Assembly (NCBI GenBank): GCA_963710175.1
Contig: CAVPZC010000003.1
Coordinates: 124,001 to 188,000, forward strand
Length of the DNA stretch: 64,000 nt
Source: Phormidesmis sp963710175
GTDB taxonomy: Bacteria > Cyanobacteriota > Cyanobacteriia > Phormidesmidales > Phormidesmidaceae
Direction of reading: 5' to 3'
The translations under genes were made by a program, and so were the position numbers. Below, piece after piece: positions 53,620-62,756 of this stretch; within the stretch, counting starts at the first letter, position 1; each line of letters begins with the position of its first letter. Below the pieces are notes generated by a model. That model was not told where the DNA came from, ran no database searches, and saw only the letters and a list, made by a program, of their open reading frames with translations.

Positions 53620-54366
53620 ATGAAAGATTTAATCAAAGGGCTGCGCGAATTTCAAAGCAGCTACGTTCCTCAAAATAAGGAGTTGCTGCACGAGCTGGCT
53701 CAGGGGCAGCACCCTCGGGTACTTTTTATCACCTGCTCCGACTCGCGAGTGCAGCCTGAGCTGATCACCCAGTCTGACCTGGGCGATTTGTTCGTGATTC
53801 GCAATGCCGGTAACATCATTCCGCCCTACGGGGCGACCAACGGCGGCGAAGGGGCCACGATTGAATACGCAATTAAGTCTCTAGAGGTAAAGCACATTAT
53901 CGTTTGCGGGCATACCACCTGTGGGGCGATGAAGGGGCTGCTGCAAGTGGGCGAGCTAGAGCACAAAATGCCCCTGGTCTACAACTGGCTGAAGCATACT
54001 GAGGGCACGCGCGAAATGGTCGAGGAGCACTATGGTCACTTGGGTAAGCAGGAAAAGCTAGCGACCCTGGTGGCTGAAAATGTGCTGACGCAGATCGATA
54101 ACCTACGGACGTATCCTTCGGTGCGATCGCATCTCCACAAAAACGAAATCGCCCTCCACGGCTGGATCTACAACATCGAAGACGGCTCAGTCCTCACCTA
54201 CGACCGGAAGCACCATACTTTCGTCACGCCGTTCCAATCTTTGGATGCTTACGACAACAACCGGGAAACATCTGCTCAAACTGGCAGCTACCAGGGCTCG
54301 ACGAGACTGGCTCAAGGGCAGCGCGATCGCATATATCGCGGCTCCCCTGCCTTCTACCATCGCTAG
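53620..54366 (+). CDS. Beta-class carbonic anhydrase
   Basis: Zinc enzyme interconverting CO2 and bicarbonate. The 248 residues carry the zinc ligands Cys39 (ITCSDSR), His98 and Cys101 (CGHTTCGAMKG), with the Asp41/Arg43 dyad, and RNAGNIIPPYGATNGGEGAT. The length is near that of plain beta enzymes and shorter at the C-terminus than some carboxysomal CcaA proteins, so carboxysome association is possible but not shown. No signal peptide. It starts 50 bp after ddl and ends 23 bp from the convergent pyruvate kinase. Confidence 0.95.
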   Translation: MKDLIKGLREFQSSYVPQNKELLHELAQGQHPRVLFITCSDSRVQPELITQSDLGDLFVIRNAGNIIPPYGATNGGEGATIEYAIKSLEVKHIIVCGHTTCGAMKGLLQVGELEHKMPLVYNWLKHTEGTREMVEEHYGHLGKQEKLATLVAENVLTQIDNLRTYPSVRSHLHKNEIALHGWIYNIEDGSVLTYDRKHHTFVTPFQSLDAYDNNRETSAQTGSYQGSTRLAQGQRDRIYRGSPAFYHR

Positions 54367-54389
54367 TATGCCTTAGCTGGTAACCCGTC

Positions 54390-56201
54390 TTAAACCAGGG
54401 CAATCTCTGACTGAGGAGAATAAAACGCGCCCGCACAGACCATCCCTTTACTCACATCTAGGGTGACCATGGTACCGTTGCGGATAATCTCGGTCGCTCT
54501 CTCCACCCCGACGATCACCGGAATACCCAACCTCAGCCCCAGTACTGCTGCGTGACTGGTGAGACTGTCGTCCTCGGTGATAATGCCACCGGCCCGGCGA
54601 ATCGCATCAATATAGTCCGCACTGGTGCGGGGCACCACCAAAATCTCGCCCGTATGAAAATCCTTCACCGCAGCCGTATCGTGAGCGATGCGAGCTCGAC
54701 CGCTCACTGAGCCCTCACCAATTCCCCGGCCTTTCCCTAGCACTGCTGTAACCACCTCTACCTTAATCAGATCGGTCGAGCCAGCCACCCCCTGGTGGGT
54801 GCCCGCAGTCATCACCACCAGATCGCCGTCTTGCAAAAGCGAAGCTTCTTGAGCGACATTGAGCGCCGCTTGAAAGGTCTGTCCGGTAGACGGCAGATCA
54901 ACCACTAGCAGCGGATTCACCCCCCACACCACCTGTAGCTGCCGGGAGACATCCACCAACGGCGTCACTGCCAGAATCGGTGCCTTAGGGCGAAATTTAG
55001 AAACGTTGCGAGCAGTTGCCCCGGTACGTGTCATCGTCATAATGGCCGATGCCCTAAGCTGAGCAGCAATCTGGCCGACGGCCTGGCTAATAGCATTGGG
55101 AATAGTGTGGCTCTTGCCAATGTCTTCCACCACCCGATTGAGCTGCTCTCTCTCAGTACGCAGTGCAATTCGCGCCATCGTTGCTACTGCCTCAACCGGA
55201 TACTGTCCGACAGCAGTTTCATTCGAGAGCATCACTGCATCTGTGCCGTCAAAAATAGCATTGGCTACATCAGAGACCTCCGCGCGGGTAGGCCTTGGGC
55301 TATCAACCATGCTGTCCAACATTTGAGTCGCGGTAATCACCGGGATGCCTAAGCGATTAGCAGTAGCAATCAACCGCTTTTGCAACACGGGGACATCTTC
55401 AGCAGGCAGCTCTACGCCCAGGTCGCCTCTGGCTACCATTACCCCGTCCGACAGCGATAAGATGGCATCCATCTGTTCAATCGCTTCGTGCTTTTCAATT
55501 TTTACAATCACCGGTACTCGGCGACTGGTCGAATTCTGAATAATTTCTTTAATCTCTAAAACATCTTGTGGGTTGCGCACAAAGCTCAGAGCCACCCAAT
55601 CTACGTTCTGATTGAGTCCAAACATCAGATCCTTGCGGTCTTTATCGGTCAGGGCCTTAATCGATAGGTAGACGCCAGGAAAATTAACGCCTTTGCTGTT
55701 GGAGAGCTTACCGCCTACGACAACTTCACATATCAGATTGCGCTGCTCCATGTCTTTGCCGACGACCTTCATCTCTACTTTGCCGTCGTCCAGCAAAATA
55801 ATGGCGTCAACCGGCACTTCCTCAACCAGAGGCTCGTAGGTCACGGAGCTTTCGGTCTGTGTTCCTGCGATGGCGCGGCTGGTGAGGATAAAGCTATCTC
55901 CCTTAGCCAGCTGAATAGAGCCCTTTTCAAACTTACCCAGCCGAATTTTGGGCCCCTGCAAATCTTGCAAAATGCCAACAGGCTGCTGTAGCTCAAAAGA
56001 TATCTGCCGAATCAGCTGAATATTTTGACGGTGAGTTTCTTGGTCGCCGTGCGAAAAATTGAGGCGCAGCGTCGTTGCGCCTGCTTCAATCAAGGCTCTG
56101 AGTGTGTCTGCATCTTGAGTGGCAGGGCCGATAGTTGCGACGATTTTGGTTCGGCGCAGGGCGGGGCGCGTTGGCGGAGCCTTTCCTGGGGAAAATCGCA
56201 T
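54390..56201 (-). CDS. pyk: Pyruvate kinase with C-terminal PEP-utilising-like domain
   Basis: Final glycolytic kinase (PEP + ADP to pyruvate + ATP). The 603 residues begin with RTKIVATIGPATQD and contain the active-site signature VIVKIEKHEAIEQMDAI, MVARGDLGVELP and the metal/ADP region VITATQMLDSMVDSPRPTRA. Beyond the normal 470 residues is an extra domain of about 110 residues with DDSLTSHAAVLGLRLGIPVI, homologous to the swivelling phosphohistidine domain of PEP synthases, as in Bacillus-type and cyanobacterial enzymes. Divergent from crtR, with 434 bp between. Confidence 0.96.
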   Translation of the reverse strand: MRFSPGKAPPTRPALRRTKIVATIGPATQDADTLRALIEAGATTLRLNFSHGDQETHRQNIQLIRQISFELQQPVGILQDLQGPKIRLGKFEKGSIQLAKGDSFILTSRAIAGTQTESSVTYEPLVEEVPVDAIILLDDGKVEMKVVGKDMEQRNLICEVVVGGKLSNSKGVNFPGVYLSIKALTDKDRKDLMFGLNQNVDWVALSFVRNPQDVLEIKEIIQNSTSRRVPVIVKIEKHEAIEQMDAILSLSDGVMVARGDLGVELPAEDVPVLQKRLIATANRLGIPVITATQMLDSMVDSPRPTRAEVSDVANAIFDGTDAVMLSNETAVGQYPVEAVATMARIALRTEREQLNRVVEDIGKSHTIPNAISQAVGQIAAQLRASAIMTMTRTGATARNVSKFRPKAPILAVTPLVDVSRQLQVVWGVNPLLVVDLPSTGQTFQAALNVAQEASLLQDGDLVVMTAGTHQGVAGSTDLIKVEVVTAVLGKGRGIGEGSVSGRARIAHDTAAVKDFHTGEILVVPRTSADYIDAIRRAGGIITEDDSLTSHAAVLGLRLGIPVIVGVERATEIIRNGTMVTLDVSKGMVCAGAFYSPQSEIALV

Positions 56202-56635
56202 ACGCTTATTCAGTGGGAATACAAAAATTCATATCTGCTCAAACGATACCATTGCGAGGCTCGATTCATGGCAGAGGGTTACGAATAAAGCCAGCAGCCT
56301 TACTGATTTTTTACACTCGCTGGTCAGGCCGAAAACAATTGCAAATTTAGCTCGCAATACAAAGGGAATAGCATATATAGTGAGTCTTTAAGTAAAAATA
56401 CTGGTTCTTATAGCTGACTCAATATCCGTATATCAGCGCTGCTAGCGCAGGTTTAGCTACCTCTCTAAATATTTGGGTATTTGGGCCGAAATTTGGGATG
56501 CCTCACATAGGGTTGCTCTTCTCTGAAGATACGGGCAGGCTAAGCTGATGTCACAAAACTTTATTATTCATCTCAGGTAGCGTATACTACCGGAGAACGT
56601 AAATACGTGAAAACGTGGTGTGAAGGAGCGAATGT
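56202..56635. other. 434-bp intergenic region between pyk and crtR
   Basis: No credible ORF. It must hold both promoters. TATACT at 56583-56588 is a good candidate -10 for crtR, and AAGGAG at 56623-56628 is its ribosome site. The middle is AT-rich. Confidence 0.5.
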
Positions 56636-57541
56636 ATGGTGTCGGCGGCAGTGGAGCCCCTGACAGTTACTCGGAGAGTCCCTAAGCGGTTTCTAGACGC
56701 AGACGGCGGCGTAAGCCTCGATCTGGTGATTTTTTTCGGGGCTGTTTCTCTAGTAATTTTTTCGACAGTTGGGTATTTTGTCTGGCATTGGCCAAGCTGG
56801 TGCTGTTTTGCACTAAATACGCTGGCGCTACATTTGGTGGGCACCGTCATTCATGACGCCTCTCATAAGTCAGCGCACAAAAATCCGATTATCAACGCAG
56901 CGCTTGGGCACGGTAGTGCGCTGATGTTGGGGTTTACTTTCCCGGTGTTCACGCGGGTGCACTTGCAGCATCACGCCCACGTCAACGATCCTGAGAATGA
57001 CCCTGACCATTTTGTTTCGACCGGCGGTCCGCTGTGGCTGATTGCGGCCAGATTTTTCTATCACGAGATTTACTTTTTTCAGCGGCGGCTGTGGAGAAAG
57101 TACGAGCTATTGGAGTGGTTTTTAAGCCGATTGGCGGTGGGCGCATTTGTCTACGCCGCCTGTCATTTTGGATTTATTGATTACCTGTTTAACTACTGGT
57201 TTTCCCCCGCATTGGTCGTTGGTCTGGCGCTTGGCCTATTTTTCGACTATTTGCCACACCGCCCCTTTAAAGCGCGCAATCGCTGGCAGAATGCTCGGGT
57301 CTACCCAAGCCGGCTGCTCAACCTGCTGATTATGGGGCAGAACTACCATCTGATTCATCATTTGTGGCCCTCTATCCCCTGGTACAAGTACAAGAGCACT
57401 TACGAGGTGATGAAGCCGCTACTCGATGAAAAGGGCTCACCCCAGTCCCTCGGTCTGATGCAAACCAAGGACTTTCTAAATTTCCTATACGATTTGTTCT
57501 TGGGCATTCGCTTTCATCCCAAACCTAAGAAAGACAGCTAA
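56636..57541 (+). CDS. crtR: Beta-carotene hydroxylase CrtR
   Basis: Membrane-bound di-iron hydroxylase of the fatty-acid-desaturase fold that makes zeaxanthin and hydroxylates myxoxanthophyll precursors in cyanobacteria. The 301 residues hold the histidine boxes HDASH (73-77), HLQHH (109-113) and HLIHH near residue 240. Membrane-spanning stretches lie at about 28-48, 56-72, 92-105 and 170-205. Motifs such as HVNDPENDPDHFVS and GQNYHLIHHLWPSIPWYKY are characteristic of CrtR. The gene is convergent with a carotenoid-binding protein gene; both end at the shared hairpin 57582-57618. Confidence 0.95.
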   Translation: MVSAAVEPLTVTRRVPKRFLDADGGVSLDLVIFFGAVSLVIFSTVGYFVWHWPSWCCFALNTLALHLVGTVIHDASHKSAHKNPIINAALGHGSALMLGFTFPVFTRVHLQHHAHVNDPENDPDHFVSTGGPLWLIAARFFYHEIYFFQRRLWRKYELLEWFLSRLAVGAFVYAACHFGFIDYLFNYWFSPALVVGLALGLFFDYLPHRPFKARNRWQNARVYPSRLLNLLIMGQNYHLIHHLWPSIPWYKYKSTYEVMKPLLDEKGSPQSLGLMQTKDFLNFLYDLFLGIRFHPKPKKDS

Positions 57542-57581
57542 AAGCCGACTGGCTACTAATAGCGCAAACATAGCGCGAACA

Positions 57582-57618
57582 AAAAAGGTCCTGCCAATTT
57601 ACATGGCAGGACCTTTTT
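57582..57618. terminator. Bidirectional intrinsic terminator
   Basis: AAAAAGGTCCTGCCA and TGGCAGGACCTTTTT form a perfect 15-bp stem with a 7-nt loop; A and T tracts give a T run on both strands. It serves crtR (plus) and the carotenoid protein gene (minus). Confidence 0.95.
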
Positions 57619-57644
57619 CTGAGGTTCAGCAGATTTTAATAAGC

Positions 57645-58127
57645 CTAAGCGCCCATGTCTAGAACGATGTGACGCAGCAGCGTAATTTGCTGCTCAAAAT
57701 CGAGCGCTGTGATATCGGTGAAAACTTTAGAGGCCGATGATGGCAGCTCGTAGCCATCAGGCACAGGAATAATGTCTCCAGCCGTCATGCCTTCAGAGAG
57801 CTGATACCAGAACACCAGCTTGTTGTTTTCAACAAAGGTGCCGTAAGCCTTGGTCTGCTCAGTCTGCTTTTTCTCTGCCAGATCTCGCATGAAAGCGAGC
57901 TGGTCGGATTCTGCCATCGCCTTGACATCGTCGTAAAGTCTTTGCGTGAACTGAGTTTCGGCTGATCCAGGGGCGGCTGGCGTAACCGAATCGCCCATGT
58001 TTTCATAGAGCACCCACAGCAGGCCTAGCTTTTCGTCAGTTGTTAATGACTTAAAGGCTGAGAACTCTTGAGAGATGTCGTCAGGAATGCTGGGCTGGGA
58101 AGTGGAAGCTTGTGAACTGCTTACCAT
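57645..58127 (-). CDS. Helical carotenoid protein (OCP N-terminal-domain homologue)
   Basis: A 160-residue, all-helical protein homologous to only the carotenoid-binding N-terminal domain of orange carotenoid protein. Pocket residues known from OCP appear conserved: Trp41 and Tyr44 equivalents in LLWVLYENMG, Trp110 in LVFWYQLSEGM and the Arg155 equivalent in LLRHIVLDMG. The segments FKSLTTDEKLGLLW and VTPAAPGSAETQF fit the family. HCPs bind hydroxy- or keto-carotenoids; some quench singlet oxygen or phycobilisomes. The regulatory C-terminal domain is absent here. Its position tail-to-tail with crtR, the hydroxy-carotenoid enzyme, is suggestive. Start ATG 58127. Confidence 0.92.
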   Translation of the reverse strand: MVSSSQASTSQPSIPDDISQEFSAFKSLTTDEKLGLLWVLYENMGDSVTPAAPGSAETQFTQRLYDDVKAMAESDQLAFMRDLAEKKQTEQTKAYGTFVENNKLVFWYQLSEGMTAGDIIPVPDGYELPSSASKVFTDITALDFEQQITLLRHIVLDMGA

Positions 58128-58256
58128 AGTTGGGTCCTCGCATACGTTTCCTTTAAAAGGTTAGTAGCCAGAGCAGGAGCGGATAAAGCCTCTCAAGGGA
58201 GACCTGATCGGCTAGGGAACTCCCTCAAAAGTGCGAAGGCCGGTTTAAAGCATTGG

Positions 58257-58637
58257 TCAATCAGAGGTTAGGCAGAGGTCGGGGCGAAGGTCGCGGGCAC
58301 CGCGCAGGTAGGCATGGCTGACTTTACCCTGACGGGCCGGTAAATAGGTATAGATCATTAGCCGAATGCAGCGGGGCAGACTGCCTTCGACGTGCATCTG
58401 CTGAACATCGAGTAAGGGCACGTCGTCCCAGCGGGGGCGGGGGCGGGCGATCGCCGCTGGAAACACCGCATCTAGATCGCGAGTTGCCGAAAATGTAGCG
58501 CTGACAATTTGCGTCGGGTCTAGCTGATTGCTCTGCTCTAGCGCATCGAGCAGTTCGGTGACGGCGGCGGCGATCGCCTCGACCGAATTTTCTGGAACGG
58601 TAGTTGCTCCTCGAATGGCTCGTATCTGCCAGTCCAC
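58257..58637 (-). CDS. aroH: Chorismate mutase, AroH type
   Basis: Rearranges chorismate to prephenate for Phe/Tyr synthesis. The 126-residue protein has IRAIRGATTVPENSVEAI with the catalytic Arg, TQIVSATFSATRDLDAVFPA with the second Arg, DVQQMHVEGSLPRCIRLMIY and the C-terminal HAYLRGARDLRPD. Length is that of the Bacillus-type trimeric enzyme. The start is GTG 58637, with GGAAG a few bases upstream. It follows sppA on the same strand after 57 bp. Confidence 0.95.
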   Translation of the reverse strand: MDWQIRAIRGATTVPENSVEAIAAAVTELLDALEQSNQLDPTQIVSATFSATRDLDAVFPAAIARPRPRWDDVPLLDVQQMHVEGSLPRCIRLMIYTYLPARQGKVSHAYLRGARDLRPDLCLTSD

Positions 58638-58694
58638 AGCGGTTGCTTCCTTTGCTATCTAACGCTCCCCCATTTAAGCATTGATCTCATCCTC

Positions 58695-59558
58695 CTAATA
58701 GCGATCTAACCGACCAGGTATCCCAGAAGATTGATACATCCATAGCGGAACGCCGCTGGTCGCCACTTCAAAATCTAACCGGGCGAGCGTAGCAGGCATA
58801 TAAGCCGGTAAAATCGCCAGCGCTGAGCGATTGCCCGGCAGCAGTCGGGTCAGCAGCGGTTTTTTCTCCTCAAAGGTGTAGCACTCAGCCTTATCCGGGT
58901 CGAGCCCGCCTAGCTCAGCCGCCCAGCGCCGGGCGTCTTCTTCACTGCCCAGCCGGTCTACCACACCCAAGGCCAGCGCCTGCTCCCCGGTAAATACGCG
59001 GCCATCGGCGAAGGCTCTAACACTGTCCTCAGATAGATTGCGCCCCTCTGCCACCGTGCGTACAAACTGGCCGTAGCTGGTATCAATCAGCTCCTGCAAA
59101 ATCGTTTCCTCGGCAGGCGTTAGCGGCCTATCAAAGGCCAAAATGTCTTTGTAAGGGCCAGATTTAATCACCTTGAAAGAGACGCCAACGCGATCCAGCA
59201 GCTTTTCTATATTATTGCCGCGCAAAATGACGCCGATAGAGCCGGTAATCGTACCTGGATTGGCCACAATATGGTGAGCCCCCACCCCGATATAGACGCC
59301 GCCCGAGGCTGAAATATTGCCAAAGCTAGCGACGATTTTGACCTTCTCTTGCAGCTGCTTGAGGGCGCTGTAAATTTCTTGAGAGTCGCCCACAGTGCCC
59401 CCAGGGCTGTCGATGCGCAGCAGCAAAGCCGGAAACTTCTTCTCTTCGATTTCTTTGAGGGCCTCTAGCACATGCTTGCGAGTCCCACCGGCGATCGCAC
59501 CTGTCACTTCAATCCGGGCAACTTGTTTGCGATAGCGAGGCTTAAAAGGCCAAATCAT
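58695..59558 (-). CDS. sppA: Signal peptide peptidase SppA (short form)
   Basis: Serine protease of the S49 family that degrades cleaved signal peptides. The 287 residues match the short SppA form (one catalytic domain). The motifs are LRIDSPGGTVGDSQEIYSAL, the serine nucleophile in FGNISASGGVYIGVGA and the general-base lysine in VIKSGPYKDILAFDRP. Unlike many SppA proteins, the N-terminus (MIWPFKPRYRKQVARIEVTG) lacks a clear membrane anchor. Start ATG 59558. Likely operon with aroH. Confidence 0.93.
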   Translation of the reverse strand: MIWPFKPRYRKQVARIEVTGAIAGGTRKHVLEALKEIEEKKFPALLLRIDSPGGTVGDSQEIYSALKQLQEKVKIVASFGNISASGGVYIGVGAHHIVANPGTITGSIGVILRGNNIEKLLDRVGVSFKVIKSGPYKDILAFDRPLTPAEETILQELIDTSYGQFVRTVAEGRNLSEDSVRAFADGRVFTGEQALALGVVDRLGSEEDARRWAAELGGLDPDKAECYTFEEKKPLLTRLLPGNRSALAILPAYMPATLARLDFEVATSGVPLWMYQSSGIPGRLDRY

Positions 59559-59669
59559 AAAACTTTCAGGGGTGCACTGTGCTTTACATTACTTTAAAGT
59601 AAGTATACGACCTGCCAGGCGCACCTCGCCTTTACCCGCTTTTTTATCAGTGCCTGATGGCTCTTCCTC

Positions 59670-60779
59670 ATGGATCTTCGCCCCTCTGCCGACGCTGCCG
59701 CCCCCCCTCGCAACGCTCCCCATATCCCCCTGCGAGAGCCACTGACCAAGCTAGCCTCTAACCCGCTCGTCTTAATTTCGCCCTTTTTCCTCTGGGGCAC
59801 TGCCATGGTGGCTATGAAAGGGGTGATGAGCGAAACCACGCCCTTATTTCTGGCAGGAACGCGGCTGTTGCCCGCAGGCCTACTGGTCGTCGCTGTTTCT
59901 CTGATGCTGGGCCGAGAGCAGCCCAAAGGCTGGCGGGCCTGGCTGTGGATTGCCCTGTTTGCCCTGGTAGATGGCACCTTATTCCAGGGGTTTTTAGCCT
60001 TGGGACTAGAGCGCACTGGAGCGGGGCTGGGGTCTGTGATGATTGACTCTCAGCCATTAGCAGTCGCGATTATGGCGCGCTTTCTTTTTCAGGAGTGGAT
60101 TGGGCCTTTGGGTTGGCTGGGTTTACTGATCGGACTGTTCGGCATTAGCTGTATTGGTCTGCCCGACGAGTGGATTTTGGGCCTTTTTCAAGGGCAAGGG
60201 TTTGATTTGGGGCCCCTTATTACCTTTGAGCAGGAGGTCTGGTCGGCCTTGTTTCAGCAGGGAGAATGGCTGATGCTGATGGCCGCTCTGTCAATGGCAG
60301 CGGGCACCATCTTGATTCGCTACGTCGTGCGCTGGGCTGACCCGATCGCTGCGACCGGATGGCACATGGTCTTGGGCGGTGTGCCGCTGATGGCACTATC
60401 TATCGCTCGCTCTGTAAGTAGCGAGCCAGCGCCCTGGCAAGACATTTCACTGCCAGGCTGGATGGCAATCAGCTACGCCACCATTTTCGGCAGTGCTATT
60501 GCCTATGGTGTATTTTTTTACATCGCTGCTCAGGGCAACCTGACTAGCTTGAGCGCGTTAACCTTCTTAACACCTGTTTTCGCACTGCTGTTTAGCACCC
60601 TTTTGCTCTCCGAAAGTCTCAGTATGCTGCAATGGAGCGGTGTGCTGCTGACCCTGCTGAGCATCTATTTGATCAACCAGCGAATCCAGCTGGCTGGCTG
60701 GCTCTCAGTGCAGCTCTCTATACCTGCTTTCGCTATGCCTCCCAAAAATCAACCTGCTTCACCAGAAACAACTGACTAA
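59670..60779 (+). CDS. DMT-superfamily transporter (two EamA domains)
   Basis: A 369-residue inner-membrane protein with ten predicted helices in two EamA halves. The first half begins LVLISPFFLWGTAMVAMKGV, the second near residue 210 (MLMAALSMAAGTILIRYVVR). A helix-rich cytosolic loop of about 30 residues separates them. The C-terminal signature TFLTPVFALLFSTLLLSESL is typical of drug/metabolite exporters. Substrate is not predictable. It is divergent from sppA; the starts are 111 bp apart. Confidence 0.92.
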   Translation: MDLRPSADAAAPPRNAPHIPLREPLTKLASNPLVLISPFFLWGTAMVAMKGVMSETTPLFLAGTRLLPAGLLVVAVSLMLGREQPKGWRAWLWIALFALVDGTLFQGFLALGLERTGAGLGSVMIDSQPLAVAIMARFLFQEWIGPLGWLGLLIGLFGISCIGLPDEWILGLFQGQGFDLGPLITFEQEVWSALFQQGEWLMLMAALSMAAGTILIRYVVRWADPIAATGWHMVLGGVPLMALSIARSVSSEPAPWQDISLPGWMAISYATIFGSAIAYGVFFYIAAQGNLTSLSALTFLTPVFALLFSTLLLSESLSMLQWSGVLLTLLSIYLINQRIQLAGWLSVQLSIPAFAMPPKNQPASPETTD

Positions 60780-61320
60780 CTAACGGATTTCCCGACATAT
60801 CAAAAAAACCGCGTAAACCTACAGAGGACAACTGTAAAGAAGGGAATAACTCAAGCGAGGTCTGTCGATTGATTTTTGATGTTCGGGGTAGAATGGCCTC
60901 AGTAAAATAGCTGACGTGTCAATGTGGATTTTGGTTCACGCTGCGTCGTTAGATATTGCCCCAAATGCTGCTCTTGACATCGCCCAAAGTGACCCGTTGA
61001 AAACGCTAGATGAGGTAGTCAGCTTCTAAAGTGTCTACTCGGGTTGCACTCAGATCTGCAATGGCCGTTCAATCAATTGATACCTCGACTTAGAGGTCTC
61101 TATTAGGGCAATCGGTATTTGTTTCTGTCTGTTTGGTTCTAAACTAGCAGAAATGTAACTCAGGCGGGCATCCTACTTCAGTAGAAGTAACGTTATAGGG
61201 ACCTTTTCTCATCGTTCGGCCTACGGACCTTGTAGAACATAGCTCCTTGGAAGCACCTGTCATAAAATTCGACTTTCACAAAGTCGCCAGATATTGAAAA
61301 GATAACAGGTAAAGATAGCG
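60780..61320. other. 541-bp intergenic region with one possible micro-ORF
   Basis: No tRNA or terminator recognised. TAGAAT at 60889-60894 may be a -10 box. The only ORF that looks protein-like is the 35-codon frame at 60922-61029, listed separately. The rest has no visible coding frame. Confidence 0.45.
60922..61029 (+). CDS. Candidate micro-protein (35 residues)
   Basis: The frame reads MWILVHAASLDIAPNAALDI then AQSDPLKTLDEVVSF; a GTG two codons upstream (60916) is an alternative start. It has a short hydrophobic beginning and an amphipathic remainder, about 28 bp after the -10-like TAGAAT. The Shine-Dalgarno is poor and I recognise no family, so this is a candidate only. Confidence 0.25.
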   Translation: MWILVHAASLDIAPNAALDIAQSDPLKTLDEVVSF

Positions 61321-62742
61321 ATGATTCGGCGTTCTACTCTAGTATTTCTAACCTGTCTGACCGCCTTAGGCGCTCCGGCCCTCCGACCGAAGATTGCTGC
61401 TGCTGTCGTCCCCGATCAGCGATCTGGATCTTCTTCTCAAGTGCTAGTTGCCCAGGCTTCCGGGGGCTCGGCGGATAGTGCACTAGATGTGGGCGCTCGG
61501 GGTGAAGCGGTCAAGGTGGTTCAGCGCCGCTTGCAGCAGAGCAAATATTATGGTGGCCCGATTGACGGCATTTATGGGTTGGCAACCCGGCGAGCGGTCA
61601 GCACTTTTCAGTCCGATGCGGATTTGGAGACGACTGGCAGGCTAGATGATGAAACCTGGCAGCAGCTTCAGGCATCGCTACCAGCTCAGTCTGCTGCGAC
61701 TGCTGTAGAGCCTACCACTGCTGTAGAGCCCACTGCATCTGCGGACACCGCCGCCTCTCCACCGTCTTCACCACTGCCAGCAGTGCCGACAGCCAGTGAG
61801 CTTCCTGCCATTGCGTCGGCTCCTGCTAGTGGCATACAGGTGGCGGACAGTGCAGTGGCGGATAGTGTGGCTGATGGTGCAACAGCTGATGGTGCAGAGG
61901 TAGCTGACGGTGCAGCGGCTGATGATCCAGCGAGCGGTTTCAATCCAGCCTTTGGCTGGGGCTTAGGGCTAATAGCTTTGCTAGCTAGCTTTGGCATAGG
62001 TTTCTTTGTTGCCAATCGCGGTAAATCTGAGGTGGGCGTAGCCGAAAGCGGCGAGTGGGGCGAGGTGGATCTCAGCACTGGGTTGCCGTTAAAAGAGCCG
62101 CCTTCAGCTGCGCAGACAGCGATCCAAACGACGGGGCGATCGCCTAGCCTGAGCGGTAGCCTTGATCATACTGATGGGGCGATTCCGCCTACGGCTAGCG
62201 CACTACAAACCAGTGGCCAGATGGGAGAATCATCTGCCCTTACGCAGGGAGACATTGTAGAAGGGTTGATCGGCGATCTGCGCAATCCTGATCCTGCTAG
62301 CCGCCGCAAGTCGATTTGGGAGCTGGGTCAGCGAGGCAATTCTCTGGCGGTGCAGCCCCTGGTCGATGCTATGGTCGATGCTGACTCCAAAGAGAAAAGT
62401 CTGCTGCTAGCAGCCCTTTCAGAAATTGGTATACGATCGCTCAAGCCGATGAACCGGGCACTGGCGATCGCTTTAAAGGACAACAACCCCGAGGTTCGTA
62501 AAAACGCCATTCGCGACCTCACTCGTATCTATGAGCTGCTGATACAGACTAGCCAAATGCTGGGCTATGCTGCCGAAGACGAAGATCCAGAAGTCCGCCA
62601 GACGGCGACTTGGGCGCTTGAGCAGCTCAACCGTATTCGCCGCAATCAAGATGTGGATCCCAATATGCGCTCTTTCCCAGGGAGCGGGGCGAAGCCGATA
62701 GATTTGCTCTCTAGTGAAGCTTCTATCCGCCGAACCCAGTAA
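61321..62742 (+). CDS. Peptidoglycan-binding and HEAT-repeat membrane protein
   Basis: A 473-residue protein combining outside and inside modules. Signal-like hydrophobic start (MIRRSTLVFLTCLTALGAPA), then a PG_binding_1 domain at about 55-118 (LDVGARGEAVKVVQRRLQQS, YYGGPIDGIYGLATRRAVST). A low-complexity Ala/Asp/Val linker follows, then one membrane helix at about 212-232 and a C-terminal half with at least three HEAT-like repeats (about 310-455; DPASRRKSIWELGQRGNSLA, NPEVRKNAIRDLTRI, DPEVRQTATWALEQLN). The order implies that peptidoglycan contact could be linked to a cytosolic HEAT scaffold. The glycosyltransferase gene begins 14 bp downstream. Confidence 0.85.
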   Translation: MIRRSTLVFLTCLTALGAPALRPKIAAAVVPDQRSGSSSQVLVAQASGGSADSALDVGARGEAVKVVQRRLQQSKYYGGPIDGIYGLATRRAVSTFQSDADLETTGRLDDETWQQLQASLPAQSAATAVEPTTAVEPTASADTAASPPSSPLPAVPTASELPAIASAPASGIQVADSAVADSVADGATADGAEVADGAAADDPASGFNPAFGWGLGLIALLASFGIGFFVANRGKSEVGVAESGEWGEVDLSTGLPLKEPPSAAQTAIQTTGRSPSLSGSLDHTDGAIPPTASALQTSGQMGESSALTQGDIVEGLIGDLRNPDPASRRKSIWELGQRGNSLAVQPLVDAMVDADSKEKSLLLAALSEIGIRSLKPMNRALAIALKDNNPEVRKNAIRDLTRIYELLIQTSQMLGYAAEDEDPEVRQTATWALEQLNRIRRNQDVDPNMRSFPGSGAKPIDLLSSEASIRRTQ

Positions 62743-62756
62743 AACACTGTAGAAAT

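Noticed and set aside
59594..60016. 140-codon minus-strand ORF opposite the DMT transporter
   Set aside because: Mostly antisense to a clear gene; Arg/Ser-rich composition characteristic of shadows.
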